Of a stretch of DNA of 21,764 nucleotides, positions 6,841 to 13,743 are shown piece by piece. The notes under the pieces were generated by a model. It did no database searches, was not told the origin of the DNA, and worked only from the letters and a program-made list of their open reading frames with translations. Origin of the DNA: an uncultured Collinsella sp. GTDB taxonomy: Bacteria > Actinomycetota > Coriobacteriia > Coriobacteriales > Coriobacteriaceae. Each line of letters starts with the position of its first letter. The first letter of the stretch is position 1. Position numbers and translations under genes: made by a program. The DNA lies in contig URHQ01000029.1 of NCBI GenBank assembly GCA_900547655.1, forward strand, positions 1 to 21,764, given 5' to 3'.

Positions 6841-8916
6841 ATGAGATTCTCGATTATTAGCGAGATCCCTGGCAGGACCCGTCTTCAATTGGCGGGTCCT
6901 GTGCCAGAGAGCGATCTCGATGCACTTCTTAAGCTTGGCGGCGACATTGATGGCGTGCACAAGGTGCGCGTGTATGGCCGCATTGGCCAGATGGCGCTGG
7001 AGTACGACGAGCCGCGCCGCGCGAGCGTGCTCGATGCCTTGGGCGCACTCGATGCTCAAGCCATCGCCGATGCCAAGTCGGGTTACGTGATGCAACTCGA
7101 GCCGCGCAAGCACAAGCTCGTCATGGACCTGGCGACACTCGTCGGCACCCACTACGCGCGCCGCTGGTTCTTGCCGACGCCCTTGCGTGCGGTGTTTGTC
7201 GTGGCCGGTTACATGGCATTTTTGCGCGCTGCCCTTCATGAGCTGGCGCAGCCGCGCCTGACCGTTCCCGTGCTCGACGCTTCGGCCATCGGTATCTCGT
7301 TTGTCAAACGTGATGTCGATACCGCGGGGCAGACGATGTTCCTGCTCAATGTGGGCGAATTGCTCGAAGACTACACGCGCGCCATGAGCGAAAACGAGCT
7401 CATCAACTCGCTGCTCGATGTGCCCGACAAGGCGCAAAAGGTCGTCGGCGACACCGAGGTGAGCGTTGCCGCCACCGAGCTTGAGCCCGGCGACTTGGTT
7501 GCCGTTCGCACCGGCATGTCCATCTGCATCGACGGTGTGGTTGAGCAGGGGAGCGCCATGGTTAACCAGGCGACCCTGACCGGCGAGCCGCTTGCCGTCG
7601 AGCGCAGCGCAGGCGACGATGTGTTTGCTGGAACTGTCGTCGAGGACGGCAGCATCTTGGTGCGCGTGCGCGCCAACACGGCTCAGACCAAGCTGCGCTC
7701 GATCGTCTCGCTCGTGCAGGCGGCCGACTCGCTCAAGTCTGAGGGCCAGTCGCACATGGAAGACCTCGCCAACAAGATCGTCCCGTGGAACTTCCTGCTC
7801 GCGGGCCTTGTCGCTCTCACCACGCGTAGCCTCATTAAGACCTCGGCGGCGCTGATGGTCGACTACTCGTGCGCACTCAAGCTCACGGGCTCCGTCGCCG
7901 TCATGACCGCCATGAGCGATGCCGCCAAGATGGGCGTGATGGTCAAGGGTGCCAAGTACTTTGAGTCGTTTGCCAAGGCCGATACCATTGTCTTTGATAA
8001 GACCGGCACGCTCACTGAGGCGCAGCCGCGCCTGGCTTGCGTGCTGACGACCGATGGCTGGAGCGAGGACGAGGTTCTGCGCCTTTCCGCCTGCTTAGAG
8101 GAGCATTTCCCGCATCCGGTGGCACGCGCCGTGGTCAATGCGGCACGTGAGCGCGGGCTCGAGCACCGCGAGCGCCATGCCGCCGTCGAGTACATCGTGG
8201 CGCACGGTATCGCTTCGTCCATCGAGGGACGTCGCGCCATCATCGGTTCCGCTCACTTTGTATTCGACGACGAGCATGCCCAGCTAGAGGCGGAGACGCA
8301 AGAGCAAATTGAGTCCCAGATGCAGGGGCTGTCGCCGCTGTATCTGGCGGTCGACGGCAAGGTCGTCGGCGTGCTTGGTATCGAGGACCCGCTTAAGCCC
8401 GGAGTGCGCGAGGCCATCGCCGATCTGCATGCGCTGGGCGTCAAACATGTCGTCATGCTCACGGGCGATTCCGAGCGTACCGCCGCACGCATTGCGCGCG
8501 AGGCGGGAGTCGACGAGTTTAAGGCCGAGCTGCTGCCCGAGGACAAGTACGCCTACGTGGAGCAAATCAAGAATGAGGGCCGTCATATCGCCATGGTGGG
8601 CGACGGCGTCAACGATTCGCCGGCGCTCGGTTTGGCTGACGTGGGGCTGGCAATGGGTGGCGGAAGCGATATCGCCAAGGAGGTCGCCGATATCATCCTG
8701 ACCGATACGGATCTGGCTGCAATCGTGCGCCTGCGCCGCATGAGCCAGGGGCTTATCGACCGTCTGACGAGTTCGTATTCCAAGGTGATGCTCACCAACT
8801 CGGCGCTGTTGGCATTGGGTATTACCGGCATGATCACTCCGCAGACGTCGTCACTGCTGCACAATGGCTCGACGATTGCCTACAGCCTGAGCAACGCGAA
8901 GGCCTATCTACGCTAA
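6841..8916 (+). CDS. P1B-type metal-transporting ATPase with atypical SCA motif
   Basis: This is a 691-aa P-type ATPase. The actuator TGE is at 247-249, the phosphorylated aspartate is D386 in DKTGT, the HP motif of soft-metal pumps is at H425-P426, and the hinge GDGVND is at 587-592. The N-terminal 70 residues (PGRTRLQL) look like a degenerate heavy-metal-associated fold without CxxC. The transmembrane metal site reads DYSCALKL (341-348), that is S-C-A in place of CPC or SPC. The protein is near normal length for the group but lacks the usual N-terminal metal-binding cysteines. No clear ribosome binding site precedes ATG 6841, so translation probably depends on coupling to the DUF6110-like gene. 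Metal specificity cannot be assigned. Confidence 0.9.
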   Translation: MRFSIISEIPGRTRLQLAGPVPESDLDALLKLGGDIDGVHKVRVYGRIGQMALEYDEPRRASVLDALGALDAQAIADAKSGYVMQLEPRKHKLVMDLATLVGTHYARRWFLPTPLRAVFVVAGYMAFLRAALHELAQPRLTVPVLDASAIGISFVKRDVDTAGQTMFLLNVGELLEDYTRAMSENELINSLLDVPDKAQKVVGDTEVSVAATELEPGDLVAVRTGMSICIDGVVEQGSAMVNQATLTGEPLAVERSAGDDVFAGTVVEDGSILVRVRANTAQTKLRSIVSLVQAADSLKSEGQSHMEDLANKIVPWNFLLAGLVALTTRSLIKTSAALMVDYSCALKLTGSVAVMTAMSDAAKMGVMVKGAKYFESFAKADTIVFDKTGTLTEAQPRLACVLTTDGWSEDEVLRLSACLEEHFPHPVARAVVNAARERGLEHRERHAAVEYIVAHGIASSIEGRRAIIGSAHFVFDDEHAQLEAETQEQIESQMQGLSPLYLAVDGKVVGVLGIEDPLKPGVREAIADLHALGVKHVVMLTGDSERTAARIAREAGVDEFKAELLPEDKYAYVEQIKNEGRHIAMVGDGVNDSPALGLADVGLAMGGGSDIAKEVADIILTDTDLAAIVRLRRMSQGLIDRLTSSYSKVMLTNSALLALGITGMITPQTSSLLHNGSTIAYSLSNAKAYLR

Positions 8917-8936
8917 CGCTTTTGCTTGAGTTTATG

Positions 8937-8985
8937 GCCTGCACCCGGGCGGCACCGCAGCCGCCAGGATGCAGGCCTTCTTTTG
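8937..8985 (+). terminator. Rho-independent terminator of the P-ATPase operon
   Basis: The outer stem GGCCTGCA/TGCAGGCC (8937-8944, 8970-8977) encloses an inner GGCGGC/GCCGCC stem and is followed by TTCTTTTG. It ends the DUF6110/P-ATPase transcript. Confidence 0.85.
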
Positions 8986-8986
8986 T

Positions 8987-9015
8987 TTGACGAGATGTTA
9001 GCTCGGATATATGCT
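8987..9015 (+). promoter_or_regulatory. Promoter of the RelB/PIN pair
   Basis: TTGACG (8987-8992) and TATGCT (9010-9015) are separated by 17 bp. It directly follows the upstream terminator, so the pair is an independent unit. The predicted start falls in the palindromes at 9017-9034. Confidence 0.65.
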
Positions 9016-9016
9016 T

Positions 9017-9034
9017 GTGCTAGCACTGCTAGCA
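9017..9034. promoter_or_regulatory. Tandem palindromic operator of the RelB/PIN pair
   Basis: The perfect palindrome GTGCTAGCAC (9017-9026) contains TGCTAGCA, which recurs at 9027-9034, 9 bp downstream. Tandem palindromes at the transcription start are typical binding sites of ribbon-helix-helix antitoxins, so the antitoxin probably represses its own operon here. Confidence 0.6.
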
Positions 9035-9055
9035 AATGCTGAAGGTGAGGTTGAG

Positions 9056-9409
9056 ATGGCTACCGTTGGCAGCATGGCGCAGGTGAATGTTCGCGTAGAT
9101 CGCTCGGTTAAAGAGCGCGCCGAGGAAGCGTTGCGGCTTTCGGGCAGATCACTGCCCGAGCTCATCAAAAAGGTGGTGGCCAAGGTCGCACAGGGTGGCG
9201 GGCAGTGTGAGGAAGTGCTGTCTGCCGTTGATGGCCGGCAGCAGACCGTCGCGCCCGATACGCCGTTCGCCGCATCATGGGCGGCGGCGGATCAGCTTTA
9301 CGCGGACCTGGGTATCGATACGTCGCCCGTATCCGACGATCGCGATTGGGACGCAATCTATTCCGAAGCCATGGACGAGCGCTATCGCCAAAAGGGGATG
9401 ATCCTGTGA
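9056..9409 (+). CDS. RelB/DinJ-like antitoxin (ribbon-helix-helix)
   Basis: This 117-aa protein has an N-terminal ribbon-helix-helix unit: the strand AQVNVRVD (residues 8-15), then helices through EEALRLSGRSLPELIKKVV. This is the RelB/DinJ DNA-binding pattern. The remaining 70 residues are acidic and end in DWDAIYSEAMDERYRQKG, a plausible toxin-wrapping tail. ATG 9056 is chosen because GGTGAGG lies just upstream; an in-frame ATG at 9011 overlaps the promoter -10 and cannot be the start. The stop overlaps the GTG of the PIN gene by four bases, the usual coupling in toxin-antitoxin operons. It is longer than the typical 80-90-aa DinJ. Confidence 0.8.
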   Translation: MATVGSMAQVNVRVDRSVKERAEEALRLSGRSLPELIKKVVAKVAQGGGQCEEVLSAVDGRQQTVAPDTPFAASWAAADQLYADLGIDTSPVSDDRDWDAIYSEAMDERYRQKGMIL

Positions 9410-9921
9410 GCGGGGCGCCTCTCAAGATCATGGTAGACGCCAACGTATGGGTTGATTCGTTTTGCGTCGACCATGCCGAGTCGCTTGCCGCGCGTGCGTT
9501 TATTGGGCAGGCGACGGAGACGGGGGCGTTGCTGTTCTTTCCGGTGCATATTGCCAAGGACGTGTTGTACGTTGTCCAACACGAGCTGAAGCGTAGCGTT
9601 CTTGCCAGCGGGGGAGCGCTCGACGAGACTTCTGCCCGAGCGATTGGCGATGCGGCGCTGGCGTTCGTTCGGAATATGACCGAAAACGCTATGGCCGTGG
9701 ACGCTGATGCATCCGATCTGTGGCTAGCCGACAAATATCTGACGCTCCATCGCGATTACGAGGACAACTTGGTACTCGCCGCGTGCAAGCGCGCGCAGGT
9801 CGATTACTTGGTGACCAACGATCGCAAGCTGCTCGAACATGCCGATCTCGCAGCAAAGACCCCGCGCCAAATGATGCCGATTCTTGCTCTGGCCGAACGT
9901 GGTGGCGCGGCTATCGGTTGA
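9406..9921 (+). CDS. PIN-domain protein, likely VapC-like toxin
   Basis: This 171-aa protein has the PIN ribonuclease pattern: D11 and D17 in MVDANVWVD, a central helical region, then HRDYEDNLVLAAC and YLVTNDRKLL, which carry the remaining acidic residues. PIN toxins usually cut tRNA, rRNA or mRNA with a bound divalent metal. The start is GTG 9406, with AAAAGGGG about nine bases upstream and a GTGA overlap with the antitoxin stop; longer in-frame starts would run through the antitoxin gene. A RelB-type antitoxin with a PIN toxin is a mixed pairing, though hybrids of this kind are known. Its target is unknown. Confidence 0.82.
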   Translation: MSGAPLKIMVDANVWVDSFCVDHAESLAARAFIGQATETGALLFFPVHIAKDVLYVVQHELKRSVLASGGALDETSARAIGDAALAFVRNMTENAMAVDADASDLWLADKYLTLHRDYEDNLVLAACKRAQVDYLVTNDRKLLEHADLAAKTPRQMMPILALAERGGAAIG

Positions 9922-9935
9922 CGCGAACTGTTTGT

Positions 9936-9968
9936 GGGCCTCTTGGACGACGATGCGCCAAGGGGCCC
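9936..9968. terminator. Shared hairpin between convergent genes
   Basis: GGGCCTCTTGG (9936-9946) pairs with CCAAGGGGCCC (9958-9968), 11 bp with one wobble. It lies between the PIN gene and the convergent 144-aa gene. Neither strand has a clear T-run after it, so termination efficiency is uncertain. Confidence 0.5.
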
Positions 9969-9979
9969 GCGTCTGCTAT

Positions 9980-10414
9980 TTACAAAAGCGCGGCCTTGAT
10001 GGTGGGACTTTCTGCGAGCTGCTCGGCTGCCTTTTCGTTGGAGCTGTCGAGTGCTGCCAGACTGCGGTAGACCCACTCGTTGACCTGGGTGTTCTTGACG
10101 CCTGCGATCTGCATAAGGGCGCCTACCTCGCGGATTGCTGCGAACAGATCGGCCTTGGGCCCCGCGAGCTCGACCTCGATACCGTGGTAGGCGGCCACGC
10201 CGCGGTTCTCGCTCACGTGGTCGATAAAGCCCTCGACGGTCTCAAGCTGCTGGGCGAGAGCTACATCATCGTCAGCGTCCAGCGCGACGAGTGCGTTCGA
10301 TACCGTGAGGGCGGGATGTCCGCAGGGGACAAAGCCTTCGATGACATCCATAGCTTCGGTAATGGTTGAGCCCAGGCCTGCGAGGGCATTGACGAGTTGC
10401 TGCTTGGTATCCAT
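9980..10414 (-). CDS. Hypothetical 144-aa protein
   Basis: I do not recognise this protein. It is 144 aa, acidic, alanine- and valine-rich, without signal peptide or membrane segment, and looks all-helical and cytosolic. Features are MDTKQQLVNALAGLGSTI at the start, a GFVPCGHPAL segment with one cysteine and a histidine, and a C-terminal half with QVNEWVYRSLAALDSS. The start ATG 10414 has AAAGGA at a good distance, and a matching promoter lies upstream on the same strand. The gene diverges from ssrA. Real-gene status is supported by start signals, promoter and length, with no better overlapping frame. Confidence 0.7.
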   Translation of the reverse strand: MDTKQQLVNALAGLGSTITEAMDVIEGFVPCGHPALTVSNALVALDADDDVALAQQLETVEGFIDHVSENRGVAAYHGIEVELAGPKADLFAAIREVGALMQIAGVKNTQVNEWVYRSLAALDSSNEKAAEQLAESPTIKAALL

Positions 10415-10448
10415 AACGGTCCTTTCGACGGGTCAATTTTGCTTGGCG

Positions 10449-10476
10449 AAAATATACGTGACGCGTTCGGTGGCAA
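10449..10476 (-). promoter_or_regulatory. Promoter of the 144-aa gene
   Basis: On the minus strand TTGCCA (10476-10471) and TATTTT (10454-10449) are 16 bp apart, about 35 bases upstream of the ATG at 10414. Confidence 0.5.
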
Positions 10477-10544
10477 AAGTGCGAAGTGCGGCGCACATTG
10501 GGGTCTTCACAGCTCGTGCATAGAACAGCTGCCTGCCTTTAGAA

Positions 10545-10566
10545 CGTGGTAAGATAGCTATCCACG
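10545..10566 (+). promoter_or_regulatory. Possible extended -10 promoter of ssrA
   Basis: TGGTAAGAT (10547-10555) is an extended -10 box; no good -35 is seen. The site lies in a dyad (CGTGG/CCACG with the perfect inner palindrome GATAGCTATC). A transcript from here would carry about 90 bases to be trimmed from the tmRNA 5' end. Confidence 0.35.
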
Positions 10567-10652
10567 AGCGGGGTTCACCCGCGTGTTCCTTGAAAAGTCG
10601 ACGGTTATCGGGTGTTTGCAGACCCGATACCATCCAGACTTTCCCGACATTC

Positions 10653-11016
10653 GGGGGCGACTGGTTTCGACACGATAGCTCTGAGAGAGGAAGCAAGCCG
10701 AGGTCTCCTCGCCTCGTTAAACAGGGGTACCGTCAAATTGAATTGACAACAACTCTTCTTTTGAGCCTATGGCTCTCGCTGCTTAGTTTATAGCGGCGCG
10801 TCAACCCGGTGATTTCCCCGACACCGGCGCGACGTCATTTTAGGGGAATGCTCCTGCGCACGTAATCGGTATGGCGCAGGCTAAGACCGAACCGGTTAGG
10901 ACGCCGCGAGCGTGTCGCTGCGCGCAAAGCGTCCGAGACTAAACCAGCGACTGAGCTTGGAGATGCCAATCAGGGGGCTTTCGTGGACCGGAGTTCGATT
11001 CTCCGCGCCTCCACCA
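10653..11016 (+). ncRNA. ssrA: Transfer-messenger RNA (tmRNA)
   Basis: This 364-nt RNA rescues stalled ribosomes and tags the unfinished protein for degradation. The 5' end GGGGGCGACTGGTTTCGAC and the 3' end with T-arm GGAGTTCGATTCTCC and CCA (11014-11016) are classic. The acceptor stem GGGGGCG pairs with CGCCTCC, with one G-U. The tag frame ends at TAG 10784-10786 and reads IDNNSSFEPMALAA, with the usual protease-recognised ALAA end. The first tag residue (I at 10742 or D at 10745) cannot be fixed from sequence. It is a single-piece, uninterrupted gene with an encoded CCA. The 3' end is a known type of integration target, and partial copies of it lie downstream. Confidence 0.97.
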
Positions 11017-11024
11017 TAAGTAAC

Positions 11025-11060
11025 AGGCAGGTAGATACTTATATCTACCTGCCTTTTTAT
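11025..11060 (+). terminator. Terminator of ssrA
   Basis: A perfect 13-bp stem (11025-11037 with 11042-11054) with loop CTTA is followed by five T residues. It begins nine bases after the tmRNA CCA end. Confidence 0.95.
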
Positions 11061-11067
11061 TTCTAGT

Positions 11068-11112
11068 CCGTATCGCGGAGAATCGAACTCTGTGCAGGGC
11101 GCGGGCGTAAAG
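11068..11112 (+). repeat. 45-bp direct repeat, copy 1, carrying an inverted tmRNA T-arm fragment
   Basis: It matches 11280-11324 at 42 of 45 positions. Its segment CGCGGAGAATCGAACT is the reverse complement of the tmRNA 3' T-arm/acceptor region (AGTTCGATTCTCCGCG). It may be a remnant of an integration or duplication at the tmRNA 3' end. Confidence 0.7.
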
Positions 11113-11138
11113 AAAACGCGTAAGCGTTTTTAGCCCGC
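11101..11138 (+). other. Two-step hairpin in the ssrA-patatin gap
   Basis: The outer stem GCGGGC/GCCCGC and inner stem AAAACGC/GCGTTTT close the loop GTAA. The inner stem ends in five T residues and could act as a weak terminator. A second small hairpin (TTTGC-GAA-GCAAA) follows near 11177-11189. Confidence 0.45.
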
Positions 11139-11279
11139 GGGCGAGGGCGCCGGCAGGCGGCCGAAGCCGGTGCGGATTTGCGAAGCAAATACGCGGATTC
11201 TCCGCGCAATCTATCAGCTCAATATGGATGCGATGTTTATCGAATCTCAGCCGGCCATGCGCCGCATCAACGGATCCCC

Positions 11280-11324
11280 CCGTACCGCGGAGAATCGAAC
11301 TCTATGCAGGGCGCGGGCGTTAAG
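11280..11324 (+). repeat. 45-bp direct repeat, copy 2
   Basis: It differs from copy 1 at three positions and begins 212 bp after it. It carries the same inverted tmRNA-like segment. A shorter direct match to the tmRNA 3' end, GATTCTCCGCGC, lies between the copies at 11196-11207. The 62-bp array starts 19 bases after it. Confidence 0.7.
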
Positions 11325-11343
11325 CAAACGCTACGGCAACGCA

Positions 11344-11611
11344 GAGTGGGACGCGCTTTCCCAATGGCGGCCCAGGCGGAAAGTCCATCCCGGAATCCGC
11401 GCTCAGACTGGGACGTAGTTTCCGGATGGCGCCTCAAGCGGAAACTGCGACCCGGAATCGAGCCGTAGAGTGGGACATGCTTTCCCAATGGCAGCTCAAG
11501 CGGAAAGCGCGTCCCGGAATCTAAGCTCGGAATGGGATTCATTTTCCCGATGGCGGGCTCAGCGGAAAATGCGACCCGGAATTTGCTCTGAGAACGGGAC
11601 ACGCTTTCCCG
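11344..11611 (+). repeat. 62-bp tandem array of hairpin units (4 full, 1 partial)
   Basis: Full units start at 11344, 11406, 11468 and 11530, each exactly 62 bp. A fifth at 11592 is cut after about 20 bases. In each unit, bases 5-18 (GGGA....TTTCC) pair with bases 35-48 (GGAAA....CCC) around a 16-base loop containing ATGGC. Stem positions change in a paired way: 13/40 is C-G, G-C, C-G, T-A in successive units, and 12/41 is G-T, A-T, G-C, A-T. The array lies 95 bp upstream of the patatin-like gene and downstream of ssrA. Unit length is not a multiple of three, so it is not coding. No family known to me fits. Confidence 0.9.
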
Positions 11612-11705
11612 CCGACCGCTCCGCCCTCCTCAACTCCAAAACCTGCGCGCTCGCCATCCCAAAACTGGGTAGAAGAAAGCCAAAACGCAATCGCAGGAGG
11701 TCAAT

Positions 11706-12584
11706 ATGACTGCAGAAGATAAGGCAAAGAACGCCGGCAAGGTCGCGCTCGTCCTGGAGGGCGGCAGCTTCCGCGGGCAGTTTACCGCGGGCGTGCTCGA
11801 TGTTCTCATGGAGGCTGGCGTCGAGATTCCGGCTGTCTACGGTGTATCGGCCGGCGCTCTCAACGGCGTGAACTACAAGTCGCACCAGATCGGCCGTGCC
11901 AACCGCATCAATCTGGCTTTCTGCAACGACAGCCGCTTCATGGGCGCCGCGTCGTTTGCGTCCACGGGCTCTATTGTGGGTTACGACTTTATCTTCAACG
12001 ATGTCCAGGACCGCCTGGATCCCTTTGACAACGAGACGTTCGACGCGAGCCCCATCGAGATGTACGCCGTCGCGACGGACATGCTCTTTGGAACCGCCAC
12101 GTACCTTCCGGTCAAAAGCGCCGTACTCGACCTCGATGCCGTGCGCGCATCGACGTCGCTGCCGCTGGTGACGCCGCCGGTCGAGATTGACGGGCACAAA
12201 TACGTCGACGGTGGCGTAGCCGATTCGATCCCCATCGAGCACGTGCTGGAGGAGGCGGGCTTCGACCGTGCGGTCGTCATCGTCACGCAGGACCGCTCGT
12301 ACGAGAAAAAGCCTTACGAGTTTATGCCTGCCGCGCGCGCCCGCTATGCCGACTACCCCTATCTGCTCGAGGGAATCGAGACGCGCCACGACCGCTACAA
12401 CATACAACGCATGCACCTGTGGAAGTATGAGCGCGAGGGCCGTGCGCTGGTCGTCGCTCCGCAAAAGCCGGTCGAGGTCGGTCATGTCGAGCACGATTCG
12501 ACAAAGCTATTGGACCTGTATATTCAGGGCCGTCAGGAGGCAAAGCGCCTGCTCGCGGAAATCCAAGAGTTCGTTGAGCGATAA
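11706..12584 (+). CDS. Patatin-like phospholipase/esterase
   Basis: This 292-aa protein has the patatin fold signature: a glycine-rich oxyanion motif EGGSFRG (about residues 18-24), the nucleophile S48 in GVSAG, and the catalytic aspartate D168 in VDGGVADSIP. These form the Ser-Asp dyad of the family, which hydrolyses lipid acyl esters. The overall pattern resembles YjjU-like bacterial patatins rather than secreted ExoU-type toxins; no signal peptide is seen, so it is cytosolic. The start has CAGGAGG six bases upstream. It stands alone between the hairpin array and the ribosomal protein operon. Substrate is unknown. Confidence 0.9.
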   Translation: MTAEDKAKNAGKVALVLEGGSFRGQFTAGVLDVLMEAGVEIPAVYGVSAGALNGVNYKSHQIGRANRINLAFCNDSRFMGAASFASTGSIVGYDFIFNDVQDRLDPFDNETFDASPIEMYAVATDMLFGTATYLPVKSAVLDLDAVRASTSLPLVTPPVEIDGHKYVDGGVADSIPIEHVLEEAGFDRAVVIVTQDRSYEKKPYEFMPAARARYADYPYLLEGIETRHDRYNIQRMHLWKYEREGRALVVAPQKPVEVGHVEHDSTKLLDLYIQGRQEAKRLLAEIQEFVER

Positions 12585-12684
12585 CGACGGCGAACCCTCA
12601 AATAATGACAACAGCTAAAGAGCTGGAAAAATCACGGCTCGTGGATGACATGTGCAGAAACTCTGGTCGGAGCCAAAATACCTG

Positions 12685-12712
12685 TTGACTCGTACGGCGA
12701 GCGGGGTAATAT
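12685..12712 (+). promoter_or_regulatory. Promoter of the rplM-rpsI operon
   Basis: TTGACT (12685-12690) and TAATAT (12707-12712) are separated by 16 bp, the best promoter match in the window. The predicted start is near 12719. Confidence 0.75.
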
Positions 12713-12718
12713 GGACGG

Positions 12719-12750
12719 GTTACTTGCAGAGCCCCGTGAATCTCTGTAAC
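12719..12750 (+). promoter_or_regulatory. Leader hairpin of rplM, possible L13 autoregulatory site
   Basis: GTTA/TAAC and CAGAG/CTCTG form a stem with an internal bulge and a ten-base loop at the expected 5' end of the transcript. L13 leaders that bind their own protein are known in Firmicutes; whether this is an equivalent is inference. Confidence 0.4.
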
Positions 12751-12778
12751 AACACGTACTGTACATGGAGGAGTCTAA

Positions 12779-13222
12779 GTGATTTCGAAATCGACTCACT
12801 ACGCCAAGCAGGGCGAGGTCCAGCGCAACTGGGTTCTCGTCGACGCCGATGGTGCTGTCCTGGGCCGTCTTGCCACCCAGATCGCAATGATCCTGCGCGG
12901 TAAGAACAAGCCCCAGTTCACGCCCAACAGCGACTGCGGCGACTTCGTTGTCGTCATCAACGCCGATAAGGTCCAGCTTACCGGTAACAAGGCCGACACG
13001 AAGACCTATTATCGCCACAGCGGCTACAACGGCGGCCTCAAGGCTGAGAGCTTCCGCCAGGCTATGGAGAAGCACCCGGAGAAGGTCATCGAGCGCGCCG
13101 TTCGCGGTATGCTGCCCAAGACCACCCTCGGCCGTGCCCAGATGACCAAGCTTAAGGTCTACGCTGGTGCCGAGCATCCGCATGCTGCCCAGAACCCCAC
13201 GAAGATTGAGCTGGAGGCTTAA
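12779..13222 (+). CDS. rplM: 50S ribosomal protein L13
   Basis: This 147-aa protein is a full-length L13, an early-assembling large-subunit protein. Family landmarks are WVLVDADGAVLGRLATQIA (residues 18-36), the GDFVVVINADKVQLTGNK segment, and VRGMLPKTTLGRAQMTKLKVYAGAEHPH toward the end. Translation starts at GTG 12779, with GGAGGAG about six bases upstream. It is first in a two-gene operon with rpsI, whose start is two bases past the rplM stop. Promoter and leader hairpin lie directly upstream. Confidence 0.98.
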   Translation: MISKSTHYAKQGEVQRNWVLVDADGAVLGRLATQIAMILRGKNKPQFTPNSDCGDFVVVINADKVQLTGNKADTKTYYRHSGYNGGLKAESFRQAMEKHPEKVIERAVRGMLPKTTLGRAQMTKLKVYAGAEHPHAAQNPTKIELEA

Positions 13223-13224
13223 AG

Positions 13225-13620
<396 letters not shown>

Positions 13621-13650
13621 GGTTTTATCTCCTTTCGAGATACAATGTAC

Positions 13651-13695
13651 AAGCGGGGCCTGCCGATTCCTCGGCGGGTCCCGCTTTTCTTTTTC
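13651..13695 (+). terminator. Terminator of rplM-rpsI
   Basis: A GC-rich stem (AAGCGGG with CCCGCTT, inner TGCCGA with TCGGCG) is followed by TTTTCTTTTT. It separates the ribosomal operon from glmM, which then needs its own promoter or read-through; no strong promoter is seen in 13696-13743. Confidence 0.85.
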
Positions 13696-13743
13696 GACTA
13701 GGGTGGGCGGTTGCATATCGCCTGCTAGGGAAGGAGCGATCCT

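Noticed and set aside
6517..7755. Minus-strand open frame (412 codons) opposite the DUF6110-like and P-ATPase genes
   Set aside because: It is antisense to well-supported genes and has no family features.
9277..9405. Upstream extension of the PIN gene
   Set aside because: It overlaps the antitoxin gene out of frame. GTG 9406 has a good ribosome binding site and the usual four-base overlap.
10653..11016. Two-piece (permuted) tmRNA
   Set aside because: 5' and 3' acceptor ends pair in the normal order with an uninterrupted tag frame, so it is a standard one-piece tmRNA.
11344..11611. CRISPR array
   Set aside because: Units are contiguous and diverge along their whole length; there is no short identical repeat separated by unique spacers, and no cas gene.
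11170..11709. Short plus-strand frames running through the repeat array
   Set aside because: The repeat period (62) is not a multiple of three, so each frame breaks the pattern. The conservation is structural, not coding.
13641..13646. TACAAT as a -10 for glmM
   Set aside because: There is no -35 at proper spacing, and the transcript would start inside the rplM-rpsI terminator hairpin.
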